Under the pieces are notes generated by a model. It was not told the DNA's origin, did not search any database, and saw nothing but the letters and a program-made list of their open reading frames with translations. A DNA stretch of 64,000 bases, from positions 1,798,001 through 1,862,000 of the forward strand of contig JAUCEF010000009.1 of NCBI GenBank assembly GCA_033558025.1, read 5' to 3'. Positions 53,011 through 63,041 of the stretch are shown here, one piece after another (position 1 is the first letter of the stretch; every line of letters starts with the position of its first letter). Source of the DNA: Phytophthora sp. 'mugwort'. Lineage: Eukaryota > Oomycota > Peronosporomycetes > Peronosporales > Peronosporaceae. The translations under genes were made by a program, and so were the position numbers.

Positions 53011-53698
53011 GCGCAGGCGATGAGTCACTTGTGGTTAGTAGTTGCAGGACCAATGTGGGTCAACGACAGCGAGGTTGTAAAAGTGAAGCACGCTCTCTCG
53101 CATAGCATTCCTGTTATTCTGGACTTAAGCTGCTCATTTCCATATCATCTAACTTCCGACCGGAGGCTGGAACACGGTTATGCAGCGTGAAACAACTGTG
53201 TTGATCATGAGGACATGCACCATGCGCGTGAAGCCTTACGGGACGTTGTGACAGCGGTTGATGCTGGTAAATGTACCACGTATGTATGAGTTCCTCGGTG
53301 GCCAGCGCGAAGTGGAAACGGTGGATTCAGCTCTTGCCACTACACGTATGTAAACTAAAACACGTCAACTACTGTTTCAGAGATGAATGCTTGGGTACAG
53401 TCCGGTCATCGTCTGTACGATTGCCGGGAAGGACGAAGAAAAAAACACATTCAACTTGAAGCGGTTCCCCAAACGACTTGAGCCGGACGCCGACACGGAC
53501 ACAGATGGCATGGCTTGGTTGGTGAGTCAGTTCGAACGAGATTTGCATCCGCTATGTACTTTACACCTTGAAGCGGGCGTAGAGTGCGCTGCACGAAGTT
53601 TGCGGACGGCGCGCGTCGAGTACGCATTGCGTCGCGTCGAGCTGACCGAACACGAGGCGTACACGTCCTGTCCTGTACAGACTACATGTAGAGCGTGA
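53011..53698 (+). other. Coding-like remnant of unknown family
   Basis: MSHLWLVVVAGPMWVNDSEV, VKVKHALSHSIPVILDLSCS and DHEDMHHAREALRDVVTAVD (interrupted by a TGA near 53188) are followed, after an intron-like gap with TTTCAG at about 53381, by VPKRLEPDADTDTDGMAWL-type sequence and RTARVEYALRRVELTEHEAY ending at 53698. Composition is gene-like with Ala/Glu-rich helices. I do not recognise it. Stop codon, frame switches at about 53450, and truncated ends suggest a pseudogene. Confidence 0.35.
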
Positions 53699-54459
53699 AT
53701 GAGACGGTTGAAACTCGATGCCTTTGAAGTTTTATTTATACATAATATTAAAGTGACTAACAAAGAGCATTAATATTTGTTAGTTTCCTCCTTCAATAGT
53801 CAAATACCCTCTTGAATTTGGATATATCAGGCGTCTCGTTCTCACGCTCTAGTCTGTACCTTGCAAAAAGCAACGCAAGTTGACAATTCTAACTTGCAAG
53901 CGAGAAAATTGACTTGATTGACTTTTACCTTCAACTGAATTGTGGTGTCTCTACACGCCTGCTGTTGTGGACATCTGCCATGCGTCCGCTAAGGAATGCC
54001 TGCGATCCACCAACCTGGGCCTAGAAATGACACACTCTATCGAAATGCATTTTTCTCATGAAAAAATGTATCAGTCAACATTTCCGGCCGAGGAAAAATT
54101 GCAGATTACGCCTGACGACGCCAACGGCAAATCGTCCTTGCGGGCGCTCGGTTTGAGTCCCAACCGAGCGCCTTGAGACATATCAGGGACGTTAGTCCTG
54201 CGTTCCCGCGGTGCGCCGTGCTGTGCCGGTATGGATTTCCAATATTATAAACAGAATTGATAGCTCTCAGCTCGGGTACTTCGAGGTAGTAAAAGATGCT
54301 GGAAGGCGTTTAGCGCAAAAAATGAAGGGTAGATGCTGTATTTCTTTGGTACAGGAAGCTCTCGTACATGTACGCAGTTATTTATATAGCTTGAATACAT
54401 AGGGGACAATCGTGCTTGCGTGCGGCTACACGTGCTCGCGTGGATCGATGGAAGTTTGC
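53699..54459. other. Intergenic stretch
   Basis: No gene seen. An 11-bp hairpin GGCGCTCGGTT / AACCGAGCGCC lies at 54146-54175 with a loop TGAGTCCC; it resembles a tRNA T-arm but no acceptor, D or anticodon arm can be drawn. TACATGTA at 54365. Confidence 0.4.
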
Positions 54460-55137
54460 TCAGAAGAGCAGCTCCAGTAGCTCGCTAGCGCAGTCCTCCA
54501 GCGTCGGGAACTCATCTGAGTCGCTGGCTGCAGAGTCCAGTGGGATGAGATCGTCGTTGCCGAACGCTTCCGTCTTGACCACGGGGTCAAACATACCAGC
54601 GTTCAGCCAAGTGTTTCCCACTGTGTCGTCAGTGGAGACCGGCGAGCCCGTAACCGACATATTGGAGTCGAGGATCTCGATGGCATCCGCGATGGACATG
54701 TAAATCTTGCTGGCGTCGTCCATGTGCGGGCAGTCCTTCTCGGTGCAGCTGCAGGGCAGTCGCATCTTCGAGTAGGAGCCGAGGCCAAGGCCACCAGCAG
54801 ACAACGGGGTCTGCAGTGATCGTTGCGCAAGTGCGTTGTCACTTGCGACTCCCCGGTGGATGTTGTGCAGCCCATGACGAGCCGCCGCCTGCTTGCGCTG
54901 CGCCTCGCGCAGGCGACGCGCGGCCTTCAGTCGGTACTTTTGCGCATGGGTCATGGTCTGGCGCACGTTGCGTGTGCCGACATAGGCGGCCACGCGCTTC
55001 CAAGGTCCGCTCGAGAAGAGCTTGACGCCTTCGAGGAAGCGGGCGTGCTCCTCCTCCGTCCACATGCCGACGCCTACCGAGGGTTTGTTGCTGCTGTAAT
55101 GAGGGGAAGTCTCGTGCGTCGCAGTCTGAAGGCTCAT
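54460..55137 (-). CDS. One-repeat Myb (SHAQKYF-like) transcription factor
   Basis: A 225-residue protein from MSLQTATHETSPHYSSNKPS. Residues about 25-75 are the single Myb repeat: WTEEEHARFLEGVKLFSSGP, WKRVAAYVGTRNVRQTMTHA, QKYRLKAARRLREAQRKQ; the third helix holds THAQKYR where plants have SHAQKYF. The middle has CSCTEKDCPHM, a small Cys/His cluster. The tail is acidic, and the last residues FPTLEDCASELLELLF are shared with the Myb gene at 57.7 kb. The longer frame (from 55341) is rejected as start because an oomycete initiator match lies at 55161-55174, which would place the upstream Met outside the transcript. Single exon. Likely nuclear DNA-binding regulator; oomycete relatives regulate development and sporulation, which is not established for this one. 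Confidence 0.88.
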   Translation of the reverse strand: MSLQTATHETSPHYSSNKPSVGVGMWTEEEHARFLEGVKLFSSGPWKRVAAYVGTRNVRQTMTHAQKYRLKAARRLREAQRKQAAARHGLHNIHRGVASDNALAQRSLQTPLSAGGLGLGSYSKMRLPCSCTEKDCPHMDDASKIYMSIADAIEILDSNMSVTGSPVSTDDTVGNTWLNAGMFDPVVKTEAFGNDDLIPLDSAASDSDEFPTLEDCASELLELLF

Positions 55138-55160
55138 GATGTTGTTGGTAGTTCGAAGAG

Positions 55161-55174
55161 AAATTGAGGAATGA
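55161..55174 (-). promoter_or_regulatory. Oomycete initiator element
   Basis: Minus strand TCATTCCTCAATTT matches the consensus TCATTYYNCAWTTT at every position, 24 bp before the Myb start codon at 55137. This fixes the probable transcription start and rules out the upstream Met at 55341. Confidence 0.8.
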
Positions 55175-55341
55175 AAAGTTGCAGCTGTGTGGTTGTGAGA
55201 GATGGAGCTCGCTTTTTCGCGTTTGCTCACTGCCGCAGATTTGTGACTGAAGGCTCGAGAGACTCGAATCAACCGGCAGAGACACTTGAGCGTTGATATG
55301 CGCGCAGTACCCACTATGCTCGCCTCGGTCTCCACAGTCAT

Positions 55342-57681
55342 ACGCCCATCACGGCGCTCAAATCTTTTCGATGCGAGCTAAGAACAAGCACGCACCAAAG
55401 TCTCTCGCCGCGCTACGGCTACGAGCCGTAAACCAGCGCGATCAAAATCCAGTCTTGCCGGGGATGCACCGCTGAGAAACGGGCCTTTCCACTCGGATCC
55501 CCTCCGGAAGAATTAACGTATAGAAGTACTGTAACGGGGAGAGATTACGACCGACAGGCTCATGGGCTGTTGCGATGCTTGGCATGTCAACGGTAAAGTA
55601 ATGCCAACAAATGCCAACAAAGGTTGTAATTCCTTCTTTTTACAGCATTTGACATTACTGCGCGTTGAGTTGGGCTTTTGGGCTTCTAGTGAACTGAGGG
55701 TGGGATAACCAGCTGCTACAACTACATGAGCGAAAAATATATCATTACACTTCGAATTTCCTGCAAGAGCGGTTGGTAGAAGTAACAATGCATTTTTGTC
55801 GGTCCCATCAGGTGGCAATTACTTCGCTCACGACAAGCGCTATGACGAGGTGCCAAGGCTATTAGTAGCCTGGCCTCTAGTATCTCGGGTTGGACATTTT
55901 GTCCTTGCTCTACATATGAATTGGTCGTCAATAGTTAAGAAAAGTAATCAACTACTGTATTTGTTTTACCAGAGACCATGATGTACTTAAATAAATTAAC
56001 TCCTAAATGTTTACTTTGGTAGATGTGCTGGCCGTTGAGGCAGATTATGACCAGCTTCCCAAAGCAGGATTTCGCGCTTGTGGCCGAGGGCCGCCTTGTC
56101 CAAAGGTTTACTGGCGCAGCAACAGCAGGCGTGTGATGCCGTCAGAATGCCTATAACCGAAAACCATATTGTTGTCAACACAGAAGTGTGATATTTTGGC
56201 TCGTGGACCCTATTCCAGCGTGACGGCGATTACCTAGCACTCAACACGTGCGTGTAAGTGCTCGCTCGCTTAAGTGGAGCGCCAGCTGCTGGAATTAAAG
56301 AGAAGCGTCACTAAGTGGACTTACCCCCCCCCCCCAGACTGGGCTGCAACGTGTTGTAGGGTTTTTACAAAAAGAAACTCTGACACACATACAGTACTTT
56401 ACGGCATGCATGGTGTCGTCAGTAACGGTGGTTTTGTGTGTAGCGACACAGATAGCGATGTGTGTTGCGTTTCCAGATTTTCGAAAGTGCAATACACCAG
56501 ACGTGAAGCGCGAATTTTCTATGCGGAACGAGTGCCAGTATTTAACAGCGATGAAGGTTTCCGTCACATCCGGTGGAGTCCACAGTGGACAGGGGCCAAC
56601 AGCTGCAGTTCCAAGCGGCTATCCCATGTTAACTGCTTTCGCGATGACACGCTTGACAGGATTATTTGTTCAGTATTATTAATCGTGGAGCTTTCCGAGG
56701 GGACTCCGAGCATTCGATGGATAGTCGTCAGTGGTGGACCATTAACGATTTACGAGCTGCTGAATGCATGCGCCGCAGGACAATAGGATGAGCAGCCTGC
56801 CTGCGCACGGCACTCCTTTTCAGCTTCGCCTGAACGGAAGGTGATGCCAGTGCCTAGAAGCGCTTGGAACTTTTTAGGAAGCTGGAGCCACTCGAATTAA
56901 CTGCCGGCGTGTACCCGCGATAGGCGGAGGCACGACCGAGGAGGAGCACGCACGCCCATCAAAATAACTGCTGACTTTCGCAGCGGCGCGAATGGGGCGT
57001 CAGCCATCTGGCAGGACGACAATAAGCTCGAACCTCGAGTCGACCCTTTCCGTCGACGCTGTTTACGGGGGGACGAGTGTCGCCTTCCGTGAGATTTTTG
57101 GCAGCTTCAACGTGTCTAATCCTAGTGGCAAGGCTTGTGTACCTGTACTGTAAAACAGATTGCATTATTGGTGCCGTTGAATGTACTGCCTACTGGTTGC
57201 ACCAGTCCGACGGTCTGGCGCCTCCGGTCAAAGAAAGCAGATTATGTCCGGGATAGTAAAGCAGATCGCTAACGAGGGCTGTCAACACCACAACGCCGGT
57301 CCTGACCATACAGGTGTGTTGCCGCTTTGCTAAAGGCGGGCGAATGCGCTGCCTTTCTCAATGCCTTTTGGAGTGAAAAGGGATCGGAGCTTGTCGACAT
57401 GGATCTCGTCACGCGGTTTGTCTGGGATCGTGTGCCTGAGATTCCAGGCTTCGAAGGGTTCAGTCTGGACATCGGCAATAGAAGTATCATGCGGCCGAAA
57501 CCGAGTGGTAAACGGCAAAACGGCTGCAGCGAAGAGGACGGGGCGCTATCCTCAGCGGTGTAAGGGAAATAGTGGATGTATTATGATACAAAGTTAATAT
57601 CAATTGTCGGGCACCCTACTACATGTAAGCTTGATTTTCAGCTGCGAACGTTGTTGTACAGGGTGCTCTACGACTGCATAG
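55342..57681. other. Region between the two Myb genes, no gene recognised
   Basis: About 2.3 kb. Open frames at 55513-55818 (minus), 56274-56786 (plus) and 57269-57563 (both strands) have no resemblance I can name. C12 at 56324-56335; TACATGTA at 57620. Probably decayed insertion sequence. Confidence 0.4.
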
Positions 57682-58449
57682 TTAAAATAATAGGTTAAGT
57701 AGCTCCGTGGCGCACTCTTCGAGGGTCGGGCTGGCCGTCAAGTCCTCGAGGAGATCGATACTCTCCAGCATAGTTGCGTCCAGACAAGCTGGCTCCTCCG
57801 TAGCCGCGGGGAAGACCCACGGTGACGCTTCTGACTCGCTCGTGAAGTGCTTGCCCACCGGCAAGCTCTCGGTGCGTGCTTGGCAGCTATTCAGTAGGAG
57901 CCCCACAGAAGCCTCGGGAAACGAGTAGCCGATCGAGAACGGCTCGCACGTGAGGCGGTGGAAGTTGCTGTTTGGGGCGGCGCCCATCGAGCGAAGACGC
58001 TCCTGCATGAGGGACTCCTCGCTTACGTGGTGTCCGAAGTGCATGCGCATGAGCGCCTGCTTGGTGCGCAGACCACGCAGTCGGCGCGCAGCCTTTTGAC
58101 GGTACTTCTGGGCGTGCGTCATGGTTTGGCGGACGGTGCGGGTGCCGACATATGCGGCCACGAGCTTCCACGGGCCGTTGACATAGATCTTGATGCCCTC
58201 AAGGAACTTGGCATGCTCCTCCTTGCTCCACACGCCCGTGCCCATGCCGTCTGGGCTTGATATTCCGCGCGGAGAGGACTCGGAGCCATCATCGTCTGTG
58301 TACGAGGACGAGGTGTCGGAATCCAGCTCCATCATGTCTGTCTGCTCGTCTTTCAGTCGGGGCTCGCAGACCTGCTCGCCACTAGTTGTTTTGGTAGACA
58401 TGACTTGAACGAGCGAGGACGGAGAGCTGCTGGGAGGCGGAGTCGTCAT
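57682..58449 (-). CDS. Second one-repeat Myb (SHAQKYF-like) factor, paralogue
   Basis: From MTTPPPSSSPSSLVQVMSTK the protein has 255 residues; the frame is open to a Met at 58647, but I place the start here because an initiator-like GCATTTTCAAATTT (58493-58508, minus) lies about 50 bp upstream. An acidic, Ser-rich head (MMELDSDTSSSYTDDDGSES) leads to the Myb repeat: WSKEEHAKFLEGIKIYVNGP, WKLVAAYVGTRTVRQTMTHA, QKYRQKAARRLRGLRTKQ. The tail ends ASPTLEECATELLNLLF, the same C-terminal motif as the Myb at 54.5 kb. Same strand, about 2.5 kb apart: a diverged tandem pair. No Cys cluster in the middle, unlike its partner. Start choice is the main uncertainty. Confidence 0.87.
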   Translation of the reverse strand: MTTPPPSSSPSSLVQVMSTKTTSGEQVCEPRLKDEQTDMMELDSDTSSSYTDDDGSESSPRGISSPDGMGTGVWSKEEHAKFLEGIKIYVNGPWKLVAAYVGTRTVRQTMTHAQKYRQKAARRLRGLRTKQALMRMHFGHHVSEESLMQERLRSMGAAPNSNFHRLTCEPFSIGYSFPEASVGLLLNSCQARTESLPVGKHFTSESEASPWVFPAATEEPACLDATMLESIDLLEDLTASPTLEECATELLNLLF

Positions 58450-58647
58450 AACAAGTGGACTTGGCCCTGCCGGGTGAGGCACGTGCTTGAGACCAAGCAA
58501 ATTTGAAAATGCTTCTGCTCTGAGGCGGTGCCACCTCGAGGGAGCGAATCCGCCGTCAGCACCACGCATTATTGAGCTGGCCTTCTGTGTGCGCATCTCC
58601 GTGGCGTCGGCGCGTCGTACGTATATTTTATAGATGAAATCATACAC

Positions 58648-61025
58648 CGGGAGTTACTGCAAACGTTGGAAAAAGGTGTTTCATAACGCTCACCATGCAG
58701 ACGACAAGGCTTCTATTTGTGTTGGCCCGGCGAGGCTGCCGCTGAACGGTTCCACACTCTTGGTGCTTAGTCTGTCAAACCCACCTCACAAATGATCATG
58801 GCTTAGACTGTTAACTGTGTTCCGTGACGATTGAGGATGCAATCGTGTCTTTGGCACGAGAGAGTACTGTTAAATCTGGCTGTTAATTAAGTATTAGAGA
58901 TGCAAAAGGATATTAATAGTACAAATACCAACTCTCAATGGTATGTAGTAGATATGTGGTTTTCAGAATTTGCATGAATAAGATTTAATAGGACAGGAGT
59001 TAAAATATTTCGCATCTTGAGAGAGGGGGGCGCACATTGAAAGCGCGAGTGCTGGCGAGTGCATGCCATTTTCCACGTGCCGGCTCGGCGAGCGCCCAGA
59101 GTTCGAGGACATGATATGTCCAGACAAACGGGTGGCGACGCCGTCGCGTAGCTTGTACACTGAGTGTACTACACTCAAAGCGGCCGTGCTGGTCTTATTC
59201 CGCGCGGAACTGTGCGACTAAGCCCGCGACGGGAGAAGCAAGTACAAGTGCCGCTGGGCGCTGGGCGACGCAGTGAATATATATGCAGGTACAAGCGCAA
59301 CAAATACGTTAGAGAGACGCATTGGAGCAGCTTGGCCAACCAAGACGAGGCAATCGTCGCGTCGGATTCGCGAAGATACTCTAAAGTTGGTCAATTCCAT
59401 TCTGGATTAAAAAGTGTCCCTTCTGTTTACAGATCAGTCCAGCCAGTGCTGGTAATGACAGTACCATTAGAAACGTCTAAATGTTTATACTGTTTATACG
59501 TTTTAAACTCTGCGTATCAACAAATTTTACGTATCCAGCAAAGTAATTACCGTAAAAAGGTAAGCTTAGTTTTAATATACTATGAGCCCAACAGGGTACT
59601 CTTTAAGGTCTCTAGGGTACCCACTGGCTGCGCTGTGGTACATCGTGCCGCCTGAACGAACGTATAAACATTCAGTAAGAACGGCAGCAAACGTTTATAC
59701 AGTCAATATAGGAATTATGACGTGTTTATTTTTGATCAGACGTTTATACACCCGCTGCCAGAACTGGTCCAGCAACACAAGAAAAAGTTCCGGGCAACGC
59801 AAACAGTTGAAGTTGACGAAGAAAGTTCATATAAGTTGTAAATGGTATTCAAATAGGTACACCGAGTATTCATTATGGACACACCGCTTGTACTGGTTCG
59901 TTTGAAGCAGTTGAAGCGCTTGGGTCGCGATGAAGATCACAAACGTTTATGCTGTGTGCTCCCAGTGAGGAAAAAGCAGCGGAAACGACCACTTTTTTTT
60001 GTTTTTTTTGGGGGGGAGGGGGCACGATTTCGAACCATCGGCCCGCCAAACGCGGCATGGGATATGATTTAGCAGCGGTTTGCTGAAGTGCTCAGCATTA
60101 TGTACAACTGTATCGTTCACGCGTCTAGCTGTCGACATCATCATTTATTGATATACAAGGCTAGAGTCCGCTCTTTCTGTAGCGTTACTACACAGTAGCC
60201 ACAGTAGGAGGACTCCTTTGTCGCTTTACGCAGCCGCAACCAAGCTTCGCTTGCATCTAACCGATAATGACAGTGATTTTGCCAAAGCGTGGCAAATAAC
60301 ACTCGACCCGTCTCCCACTGCTTCGAGTGGGTAAGTGGCTCCGTGTACCAAGCCGGAAGTGTACGCTTCAAAGAGCCAAAATTATCAGGACATTCCAGTT
60401 TACTTTCATGTACATGTACATGTACAGCCTTCTCTTGCAGCGGCGGACAGACACGAGCTTCGGAGGCAAACCTTAAACACAACTGGACAATACTTTCTTG
60501 CCAGTCCATTACAGATTATGGATCGAATAAATTTTGGTATCCTGGCAGAATCGTAGGCAAATCTGCTGTATCGACATACATTAATACGGTAGCTGGATTA
60601 ATATGAGGATAGCAAATTTCCGACACGCCTGGTCACTGTATGTGGCATCATGATCCCTTAATCCACAAGCTTATCCAGGTACGCAGACTTTCCACTAACT
60701 TACGTAGTAAGCTCGAGCGAGTCTCCTCGTAGTCGACAGCTTAACTCTCTCGTCGGCGCAAGCAGATAAAAAAACAAAGCATGTTAAATTGATTGTGAGG
60801 GTTAATTGCAACAAGCGTTCATCGGGAAGTGAAGTCGTCAAAATCCTCTAAATATGTGACTACAATATATGTTGTGACTACAATATATGAATATTGATAA
60901 AAATATATGTTTTGTAGATAATTATAATTCAGAGGTAACTTGTATCCGTTACTACCCGGTTGGTACCGCTTGACCAGCACCAGGCCAGCAGCTCCTAAAG
61001 ACCCCTCTCGTGTCGGATTCCCGTC
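58648..61025. other. Non-coding region with a repeated ACGTTTATAC word
   Basis: No gene recognised. Between 59478 and 59952 the word GTTTATAC or ACGTTTATAC recurs on both strands (about 59478, 59495, 59661, 59691, 59740, 59943). Poly-T/poly-G near 59990-60020. TACATGTA overlaps twice at 60411-60424. A minus-strand frame (60509-60141: ECPDNFGSLKRTLPAWYTEP; SKQWETGRVLFATLWQNHCH) is open but unrecognised. Confidence 0.4.
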
Positions 61026-61892
61026 ATGATGAACGGTTTCTGGAGCTCTTCGCAGCGTGCCGAGGCGTCGGACGACTCTGTCCGGGAGGTGCCGTGCGTA
61101 CCCCGCGCTCTGGGGGCGCCGGCGAAGATCAAGCACCGACTCACGGAACTGCACGACGTGGCGCAATTGGGTTTCGGGGGCTGCGGAGGCATGTACAATT
61201 ATTTCTTGGGTGTGGCGTCCGTCCTGCAGGAGGAGTACGACCTCCAAGATGTGATATTTTCTGGCGTGTCGGCCGGGTGCTTCCCTGCCTTGGTGCTGGC
61301 GATGGACTTGGATGTCAAAGAGTTCTTTTTCAAAGAGAACGTCCCGTTGATTGAGGCGGCGGCCGAGCAATCGTACGCTGGCATCGGCAAGTATGGGCTC
61401 GTGACTGAGTTGAGAGGGGTGGCGAGTGTAATATTGATGTGAATTTGGGTGTATTGGATGACTAGATGGATCCCAATGGTCAAGCAGCACATGCTGAAAA
61501 TGCTCTCGTCCGAAGCGTATCAGCGCGTGGACAAGAAACTGTATTTTTCGGTCACAGAGGTGCCAGCACTGCGCAACCACCTGCTTACGACTTGGACGAG
61601 CAACGAAGACATGGTGGACTGCATGTTGTGTTCGGCCCATGTGCCTCTCTACACGACGTCGCTGGCGGCATCATACCGCGGCAAGCGCTTCGTCGATGGC
61701 GGATTGACCAATAACAATCCCGTGGTGCATCCGGATGCACCGCACAAGGTGTTTCAGATCTGGAAGTGGCGCTGGTTTGCACCCACATGGGTTCTCGTGA
61801 CGACAAACGCTGACTGGGCGGTGGAGCTTTTCCGTATGGGACGTGAGGACGCGGCCAAGAACTTGCACGAAGTTAATGAGGTATTCTTCTAG
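61026..61892 (+). CDS. Patatin-like phospholipase with one in-frame TGA
   Basis: The plus frame from MMNGFWSSSQRAEASDDSV covers a patatin/PNPLA domain: oxyanion-hole GFGGCGGMYNYFLGVASVLQ, nucleophile elbow FSGVSAGCFPALVLAMDLDV (Ser at about residue 81), TSNEDMVDCMLCSAHVPLYT, and the catalytic-dyad Asp in RGKRFVDGGLTNNNPVV (about residue 224). It ends KNLHEVNEVFF at 61892, about 288 codons. Such enzymes release fatty acids from glycerolipids. A TGA at 61440-61442 interrupts the same frame between SVILM and IWVYWMTRWIPMV; I found no GT-AG intron there that removes it and restores frame. So it is either a nonsense mutation, a sequence error or an unusual intron. Both halves, including both catalytic residues, are otherwise intact. 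Confidence 0.7.
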
Positions 61893-63041
61893 ACAGAAGA
61901 CTGCGGACAGGAATGAATGCTTGGGTTGCGTTACGCAGAACTTTGGTACTTTTTGATGGTTTGCGTTGCGTGTATCTAATCGTAGAAATGCAACGACGAT
62001 GAACGCGGTGGTAGGAAACTTGTAAGAAACTAAAAATATGTAGGTAAGTGAAGCAGTGTGCCTTGCAGTAACTTGAAGTGTCGAGTCGCCAGTAAACTCT
62101 GCTATTCTCCGGCAATCATGAGCTGATTTCCAGCGCTATCCAGACGGCCAGCGTATATCGTCGTATTTGCTCAACAAAACTGTGCGAGCTCTTGCTCCAG
62201 TCAGTAGCCCTACATTATGGTTGTACGCCACGCTGAAATTACCGGAAGGGAACTCATTTTTTTTATCTACAGTCCGCATGGATATCCAGCAAACATCCTT
62301 ATTTTATCTCCGCACTGGACGGTCATATTTTCCTTCAATGCACACCGGTTTCCTTCCAGTGGTGTGGATCTTCGGACAAACGGTCCAGCTTCCAACCGCT
62401 TTTGTTGCGACGGTATTGTTGAGATGACCGAATATCGCCGGTGTGTACTCTGACCCTTTCGAAATAAGATATCCTTTAATCACATCCCAATTGTCTTCAC
62501 ATACCTCTGCGGTGGCCATTACTGCTGCGAGGTTAATAACGTCTGCAAAGCATTGCACACAAACGCATAGGAGTCGACACAATAAATGAATGCTTGCTTC
62601 TATCACAAACCTGCCACGAAAAGCAGTTTCTTGCTCTGTATTCGACTCACGGTCCGCGATTTAAGCGTGGATTTGCATTTTCAAAAATTAACTGCGAACT
62701 CGTGTATAATGTACCTGTACCAAGTCCAACTCGATGGTACCGTGAGACTTGACGGTGGTCGGTGAGTGTTGCTTCGTTATCACAACACCTAGTCGGAACT
62801 TCATGAGAGAGCGGAATGGTTCACTGCTTCAAAACGAAAAAAAATCGCTGTCAGGAAAATAGAATTATATTTCGAAATATAACTCTTGTGATGACGCAGT
62901 TTCCTCGACAAAAACACAGATCATTTATAGCACCCCTCGCGTGCGGCATTTGTTGTGGCCGCCATCGAACTATTTTCTCCCTCAAACGGTTTGCTGTTGA
63001 CTAAGGTACAATTTCAGGTTCTGCTGACATCTTAAGCGGAG
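61893..63041. other. Region without a recognised gene
   Basis: Minus-strand frame 62606-62304 (ICEDNWDVIKG-like region, SKGSEYTPAIFGHLNNTVAT, SWTVCPKIHTTGRKPVCIEG) looks somewhat protein-like but matches nothing I know. Otherwise AT-rich and non-coding. Confidence 0.35.

Noticed and set aside
54146..54175. Possible tRNA from GGTTTGAGTCCCAACC
   Set aside because: Only a T-arm-like hairpin; no acceptor stem, D arm, anticodon arm or CCA-ready geometry could be drawn.
57269..57563. Reverse transcriptase fragment between the Myb genes
   Set aside because: Neither strand shows RT motifs; resemblance was only compositional.
61440..61442. TGA as a selenocysteine codon in the patatin
   Set aside because: No reason for Sec at a non-catalytic site, and no SECIS-like hairpin was recognised after the stop.
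60819..61640. 273-residue minus-strand frame overlapping the patatin gene
   Set aside because: Antisense of a strongly coding plus strand; His/Arg-rich composition without motifs.
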